NCBI RefSeq assembly: GCF_037975245.1
Contig: NC_092579.1
Coordinates: 20,898,666 to 20,962,665 of the forward strand
Direction of reading: 5' to 3'
Length of the DNA: 64,000 nucleotides
Origin: Apostichopus japonicus
Taxonomy: Eukaryota > Echinodermata > Holothuroidea > Aspidochirotida > Stichopodidae
This document shows, one piece after another, positions 56,908 to 64,000 of this stretch. The position numbers and the translations under genes are program-made. The notes under the pieces are model-generated. The model ran no database searches and was not told the origin of the DNA. It worked only from the letters and a program-made list of their open reading frames with translations. Position 1 is the first letter of the stretch, and every line of letters begins with the position of its first letter.

Positions 56908-59900
56908 CATAGAGTACTAGTACCAGGTAGAAAATAACTTAGTGTTCAAATTTTCAGTAGCAAAAAAAATAATAAGCCATCTCACAGAGATTGAGCATTT
57001 TAGCAATGACATATATTGCAAATGTTAACTGTTTTATTACAATAAAACATTTTACAAGTAAATGAACAATAGCAAAATGACTGGAAAATTATGAACAAAC
57101 TTGAAAAAGAGCACAGAAAATTTAGCCTAGAGAAAAATAAAAATTGCTTTCAAGTATTTTTGTCTCGCTTCATAATTAATAGAGATGAACGGGAGTTTGT
57201 CAAGGAATAACTTCCACACTCTATCATCAGATGATTTACAGCGGCATAATATGTTACCCCTTCAGGTCCGAGATGTTGTCAAAACCTTTGGCTGAAACAG
57301 TTTTATGAATTTGAAAATTATCACTTTAGATCTTCTCTATGAAAGAGCAGCTAAATATGTGTGCATGCATACTTTACCACCATTGGGACATTACAGAGCT
57401 GCTATAAGTGCAGTGAGATTCGTAAACACTGCATTAACTCCACAGTATTCTGTAAATTCTAATCTAAAAAAGGCAATCCTGTTACCAAGCAACTGATTGC
57501 AAGTTGCAACCATCACAACCTAAACACTGCCATAAAAAATAAAATAAAAAAAAGGTAAAGTACATACATCATCATACTGTCAGAATCAATTATCTATTAA
57601 TGGACATACATTACCTGAGGTACTAATAGTATTTGTGTACAATGGAAAAGGTCTAGTAGTCATTAAAATAGAGGATGAAATTATTATTGTGTGGCACTAG
57701 TGATACTGTAGGGTTGGCAATGGCAGTAGGTGAAAGTGTATACAAATTCAGACATATTAAAAAACATAAACCGTCCCTCCCTCCCACTCACCCCCCCCCC
57801 ACCCCACCCCAATCTGTGAACCAACTGTACTACCAACAGTTACAGCACTAAATGACTCAAGTTGAAGCTGCCTTAGAGCTAATTTAAATAAAATAAAGAG
57901 CTTCCTTCATGCATCAGTATATGTTTGCAACACACCCCCTGTTGATGAGTTGAACTGACAATACAGTACAAAGATGCATTCAGAAGTTTCTTACACTGCA
58001 TGGACACATTTTCGTTAATGTTTAGTGGTTTCTGCAGTTAACTATTAGTTCACACGATATGGAAAATATATGGAAAATGTTAAAATTACAGTAGCCCTAA
58101 TTCCAATAGACTTTCATTAATCTCACTGTGAGCAGAATTCAACAATCCTACACATGTCAATGCAAGACCCTCTGAACCACACTTTATGCTTGCAATTTTC
58201 ATCATCTTTTAACAAGGTCATTTGTAGTAAACCATGCTTCAAGTTTATCTTTCTGATCTTTAGTCAGGACAGAGTGTCAAAACTCCTCCTCTTTATTATT
58301 CATAAAACTTAAATGTACAAGTGAATCTTCTCAATGTCATCATGTATGCACCAACTGACCAGGGATCCTAATAGGCTTCACTCAACTAAATAATGAATGG
58401 ACAGACATCTCAAATATTTTGTGAATACCTGGATGCTTATTTCACTCCGGTCTGCCCGGCGTAAATGTTTGGTACAAACCAGGTGAACTACTTACCGTTC
58501 TTTTACCACAATACAGATATTATTTATACAGCAGGACTTGCTGATAATTAGCATGACAATTAATGAAAAATGAGGTCTCTGCTCCTAGAGATGCACCTTA
58601 TATGCAAATTATGTACACTTCCTCCAGTATGAAGATACTGTGTTGATGGATATATGCAAGTCTTATGATCCTGTATAAATAAAATTATGAAGTTGAGTCT
58701 ATACTGTACATGAATTTCCACATACAATTTTGCAGCATCAGCAGCCTTATCAAATGCATTAATACCTAATACATGTTCTTTATTTTAGCTACATGTTAAA
58801 TCCTTAATAAATCTACTGGCTTATCACTGGCAATTTGCCTGATTATCAACAAATATCAGTTTGAACACTATGCAGGCTTATTTGAGCTCAGCACAATAAT
58901 GTTTGTTGACAATAAGCAGTAAAAAATGGGGATTTTGTCTGGTAAGGCAATCATGACCGACAATTGTTAACTGGTAACTTTTTACTGGTGGAAAAATGCA
59001 AATTGCTTTTTCTTTTATGTAACTGGCAAACAGCAAAATCCACTGGTACAGGATATTTAACCAGTAAATATCCTGAATTTCCAGGTCTGTATTCACCTTG
59101 ACATAACTTCCATGTAATCTTTTATGAGGTTCACTACACTACATTCATAAATGATATATTAGTATAATTGCAACCATCGGCATCTCTTTCTACAAATTTC
59201 AGGTCTCACAAAATGGCTGACAACACTGATCACAAATTACCATAGCAACTGTTTTGTGGGTGAGATGTAGTTTTATTACTGTACAGTACATAGTTTTAGA
59301 AATGGCTCACAACCAGAGCTCTACATTAAGTGTTCTGTTGGAGGTCTCAAGGGTTTTCAAAGAAAATTACTTTTATTATTATTAACAAGACAGTGTTGAA
59401 TATTCATGAATGCAGCATATAATGAATGGACTTAAAATATTAGCAAATCTCACTATGAGTAACTGAAGCTCATTGCCAAGTTGCATTAAACTTTTAGGAA
59501 ACTGAATGTGTCTGTCAAATTTGACATTTATTACCAACATCATGACATGTTCTACAGCATTAAACGACATGTTACTTACGATCCCAAAGGCAATTGCCAT
59601 AATGTAGATATATACTGTACAAGTAAGAATCATCATCATAGAAACACAGACAAGAAAAATAATCTTGAGCATTTCAACTGAAAACATACCGATTGAAGTA
59701 AGGTTATTCACTACAAAAAAATTGTAAGGAAAACAGCTGTATAAAAACTTCAGCTTGAATTTATTTATTTTACTGCAGTGCTCAGTTTAATAAAAGTGTC
59801 TTCTCAAAGATGATTTGAAAAATTCACATCCCTGTTAGAATGATACTTTCACGACTGATAGAACTTCACAAAAGTGAAGCACAAACAAAAATGCCAAAGT

Positions 59901-62900
59901 TATGAAAATAGCTTCAATCTCTCTTAGAAGGTGATATAGCATAGATCTAAAATTTATGCATATCAGTTCTCTGAGGACAGATATAGGTGCAAGCAACACG
60001 AAAATGTGTATATATAACTGCAGGCAACTTGGGAAGCATCAAATCTTGATACATCTCTTCAAATCTTGATACATGCTATTACTTGTTGACATTCTTGGTA
60101 AATATTGCCCTTTGCCAATAACAGACTTACGTACATCATGTTTTGCTTTGAGTCTTCCCCTGTAAAAAAATGTTTTTTTTTCTCCATGAAACTGAAGACA
60201 AACATGGCAGCATACACTGTAGTAAAATTTGTATCCATGAGTTTAAGTGACTGGCATTCATGAAACAAAACCTAACCCCCCCCCCCAAAAAAAAAATACA
60301 GTTTATAAGTTTCACTTAAAAGCAATCAGGTGCTCTTAAATAAACAACATATAGAATATATACAGAATATAGAATACATGCATTTATAACTAAAACTTCA
60401 GTATTGAACATAACCTAAGGTTTCATATAAAAATCCTCCCGATTTTAGGAAATGAAACAGAAGTGACAATCATCAACAACCTCTAATTATGACCTAATGA
60501 AGAACTCACCAAGCAGAAACCTCATAATGACACCCAGAAAGCTTTAAATTTAAATTTTTAAAATCTTGCAATAACAACAACATGATGGCCTTTCATTAAA
60601 ATATTACCGACTTTCACTTCGCTGTCCATATCATTTCTGGCATGTAATCATAAATTGAAAGAAAACAAAATTTGTTTATCACACTTTTACTCAAATATTG
60701 ATTTACGGTGAAAGATTGACCAACAACCGAGAGGTGGCAACGAATAATTATGATCTCCAGGTGATTTATATCACTAATTTTCGATATTAAAAAAAAAGTC
60801 CATAATGGACAAATTTATCCTTTTGGGCATGGTTTGTTACCATTTACTGTACAATATTTATCGAAGGCATAAAAGTATCGGGGACTCAACTAAGAAAAAA
60901 CGTCACTTAGCTAACGGAGGTTTAGAGTAAACATGGAAAACACTTGAAACCTTGATGCACTTTAAATTGCCACTCAGCTGTGGTCAGAATATTTCAAGAG
61001 CTGAGAAGAAACGAAGGCCGCTCTCGCTGCTCGTGTTCAAAGTGGAACAAATAAACCATGTCAAGTTAACCCCCAGGAAAGGAAATTCTGAGCCGGCTCA
61101 AATATAAGTTTTCAAGACTAAAATCCGAGATGCTCTCTTCCAAAGTTATTACACTAGATTTTTGTCTTGCTTTTATCGAGCCACAGCTTGGGAAGGAAAA
61201 GAATCCATCTGAACTTGAGAATCACCTACAAACAAAATTTTTTTATTATGATTGAATATGAATCACATAAAGAAAGCAAGTTGGAAATTCTCTTACTCTA
61301 CCTCAAGTTGAGAAACAGACTGTAATCCTTTTTTTTTTTTGTGCTTGGCACAAAGGAGTAGAGATGTACAGGAATAAAGTTTTGGATCCAATAAGAACCA
61401 GATTTGGCCAGACCTGACACAAAAATCCGGCCAGTAAAAATCTGGCCAGACTGGAGTTTGCCAATCTGAGTTAATTAAATCATAACAACAACAAAAAATA
61501 TTGCCAATTTAAAGTGCATTTAATGTAAATACCACAGAAAGCTTCACTTTCATTACAGCTGTTGTCTTCTATTATTCAAAGAATTTGATATATCCTAACA
61601 GTAGTATATATAGTAAAGTACTTAAAGTGTTGAATGAAATTGTTATGTTAAATTTATCTTCTTCTTTCTTTGCTACTTGATATATTAATTTAAATGTTTA
61701 ATGTAAAAGAAGTTAGGTTGCTACCAACATCTCCTCAAATGGTAACAAAGAGCAGAATTTGACAACTTTAGATCCGGCCGGATTTTTTGCACATTTCAAT
61801 GGAACTCAGCTGGAACATTTCCATTATCCAGCAATGCATTTTTGTATCGGTATGAATCGGTGACATGATTAATGTAAATTAGAAATTTCAAAACAGTTTG
61901 AGGTACTTTTAACTTCTATAGTTACTTCATTCTTATTACTTGTCATGTCTCTTCACTGTAAACATTGTATATAATATATGCATGAAAATGGAAAATAAAT
62001 CAAATCAATTAAAAAATAATAAATAACCAGGCTTAGAATTTACATTGTTAGCTTATAGCTAAACACTTCCAGTGCACAAATCACCTACTGACTTAAATCA
62101 AGTTCTCAATGGCATTTTCCTCAATTACAACACACATCATTTACTTTACACACTGCACCTGTAGGCTTTTGAGAAAAACCCAATAACATTTTGCCGATAA
62201 TTGGCAGTCAACCCTGGGCTTATGTTTATTTACAGAAATCACACTGACTATTTAACTGACTTGCCATGTTTAAAGTTATTAATTTCTACTGGCAGAAAAG
62301 TGCCAGTGCCTTGTTCTCTTCTTGCAACTGTTATGAGAGTCTGCACGTTGGCATGGGACAAATCATTATAATGAATCAAATACCATAAATAGTAATTAAA
62401 ATACACAGTCACTGCAAAAAATATGTTGCTTTTAAGTGCAGCTGTCTCTTTCTAAATGAGGCTGTCATCTGTCATGTTTTACCTCTCATAGGATTACTAT
62501 GAATCTTACAAGAGGATAAAAAAAGTAATTTTAACATGAGAGCATAAATCCTCTTTCAGACAAGTCCCCACGCCAATTTAAGGGGTTCAAATTTCTCGCT
62601 AGTTAGCACTTGTCCTGTGACAGTTGTCTGGCTGCATTAAATAACATGTTCAGGCACTTCTTATCAAGACAATCACTAAACATAATCCTCTAAGGCAAAA
62701 CCTTTTCACTTGTTGTGACAGAGAATTCCAGTAGAGGTTAAGACATGACAAAGGTTAGTTGAGACTTTGAACGTCAAAAACCAGGAGTTGGATACCTTGA
62801 ATTTTTCACGTAATTGCGTGTTTGTTGGGACAGACGATTTCCTGCTACTGTTCACAAAGATAACAACGCAGTTACTTTTCATTCAAAACAATAGTCGAAA

Positions 62901-64000
62901 ATCTGATGTAAATCCTGTTTAATTTTTTTTTTTTTACACATCTTGAGGTTTTCTTTTTTACCATTTGTACCATTTCTCAGTCTATTTTAATATTATTTAT
63001 CAATATTTGGTGGTGAATTCTCGAGAGAACTGTGACTTTCTCACAAACTGAAAGGTCTTCAAACACTGTGTTAAACATGTCAATTGTTGCGGTAATGTTC
63101 AAACAACTAGGGGTTTACTGTACACATGCTGTAATAACCATGCATTATCCACATTTATAAACTAATTGTGATATACATTATACACAAGTGGATGTCCAGT
63201 CCATTTTTACTGTGTACCTTTCTCCTACAGCACTTCTGAGCAGTTGCCAACTGGATTATTATTATTATTACGTACATGTGGAGATAATAACAAGCTGAAA
63301 AGACAGTATATTGATCAAACTACTATGATACAACTGTATCATCTAAAGGAAGAGTTTGTTCGTTTTTAATGTTGTAATATATGTGCACATGTACATGAAT
63401 CATGAACAAACACTTTTCTCCTGGAAACAACAGGCAACGGAAAAACAATGTAAGCAAACCCTGGACACAAACATGCAAGCAAGACACAACAGGCAAGAAT
63501 CTTGAAAAAACAGGCAAACAACAACAAATGCACAGAGAGCATCTTTCATTGTTACCAAACAATCTACAGGACATGCTACACTGTATTACCGGATATCACA
63601 GTACTTGCAGTTAATTATTCAGAAAGCCAAATGACTTATTGATTTCTTAATTTTCCTTGTCACACTTCATATGAGGATATTTACCGTAACGCTGCACAGA
63701 TTTTCTGCAAGTATCGACCAAATGTTCAGCTGGGCTCTTGCACTTATGTAGACCTTTTTTATTACATTGCATGGTGTTCATACTTTGACCTCTGGTGACC
63801 TCATATGATCATTGATCTATTTAAATCATCTGGATTCTTGAACTTAATAATAGAGTTAATAATAGAGTAATAGGGTATTATAGTCTACAAGTGGGATTTT
63901 GTACAAGTAAACTTAGATGCAACCACATTTATATCATGAAGTATGAAGTTAAACTAAAGGCATCACATACTTTTTGAGATATCCTATCAACAAGCCAAGG

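Larger units (their letters stand above)
53342..64000. other. Upstream part of the DUF4615 locus; no exon identified
   Basis: Since the exon at 53341 starts with an in-phase acceptor, coding exons must exist further upstream on the minus strand, but none could be recognised. Contents: the hAT MITE at 55440, a (CTA)n array at 56824, a C-rich run at 57790, and a decayed repeat near 61370-61850 with scattered CCGGCC/GGCCAG motifs. The rest is AT-rich. Confidence 0.55.

Noticed and set aside
60607-60640. Possible first exon of the DUF4615 gene on the minus strand (ATG giving MDSEVKV before GGTAATA)
   Set aside because: It would end in phase 1, but the next known exon begins in phase 0; no supporting similarity.
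61124-61225. Possible minus-strand exon after TTTGTAG at about 61222
   Set aside because: Every frame either stops early or shows no family resemblance.
61370-61850. Further hAT-like element with GGCCAG/CCGGCC motifs
   Set aside because: Suggestive left end (GTAGAGATGTACAGGAAT) but no matching right end or target duplication could be found.

Overview
This is animal nuclear DNA: AT-rich, intron-rich, with microsatellites and many short non-autonomous DNA transposons. Three protein-coding genes can be read exon by exon. The presence of DNA-PKcs, the gene density and the repeat style suggest a marine invertebrate deuterostome, most likely an echinoderm; that placement is inference.

Layout. (1) 357-3748, plus strand: the last nine exons of PRKDC (DNA-PKcs), covering the kinase domain and C-terminal FATC domain. 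(2) 4292-37078, minus strand: a four-exon gene for a predicted secreted/single-pass membrane protein of the MOLO1 family (named after C. elegans MOLO-1, an acetylcholine-receptor auxiliary protein). Its introns 1 and 2 are about 17.8 and 13.1 kb and make up most of the window. It is tail-to-tail with PRKDC, the stop codons being about 540 bp apart. (3) 45885-53341, minus strand: the last three exons of a DUF4615/UPF0488 (human C8orf33-like) gene; its 5' exons were not found.

Mobile DNA. The introns and intergenic DNA hold at least six hAT-like elements with 8-bp target duplications or matching ends (2041, 7547, 12082, 13949, 48235, 55440), a deleted hAT that keeps a broken transposase C-terminus (8918-9454), a near-perfect foldback element (6490-6714), a CCCAGCAAACAC-ended MITE (36123-36387), a nested composite (7196-8179), a tRNA-like SINE remnant and two copies of a repeat with a U2-snRNA-like head.

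Most notable is a 5.3-kb terminal-repeat element at about 29748-35031 inside MOLO1 intron 1. It is flanked by a 10-bp direct repeat, has AGTGCT-rich subterminal arrays, and carries a spliced, now broken gene for a protein resembling those annotated 'SAMD3-like/uncharacterized' in fish and invertebrates. The octamer TAGGCCTA is also strongly over-represented between 10 and 41 kb.
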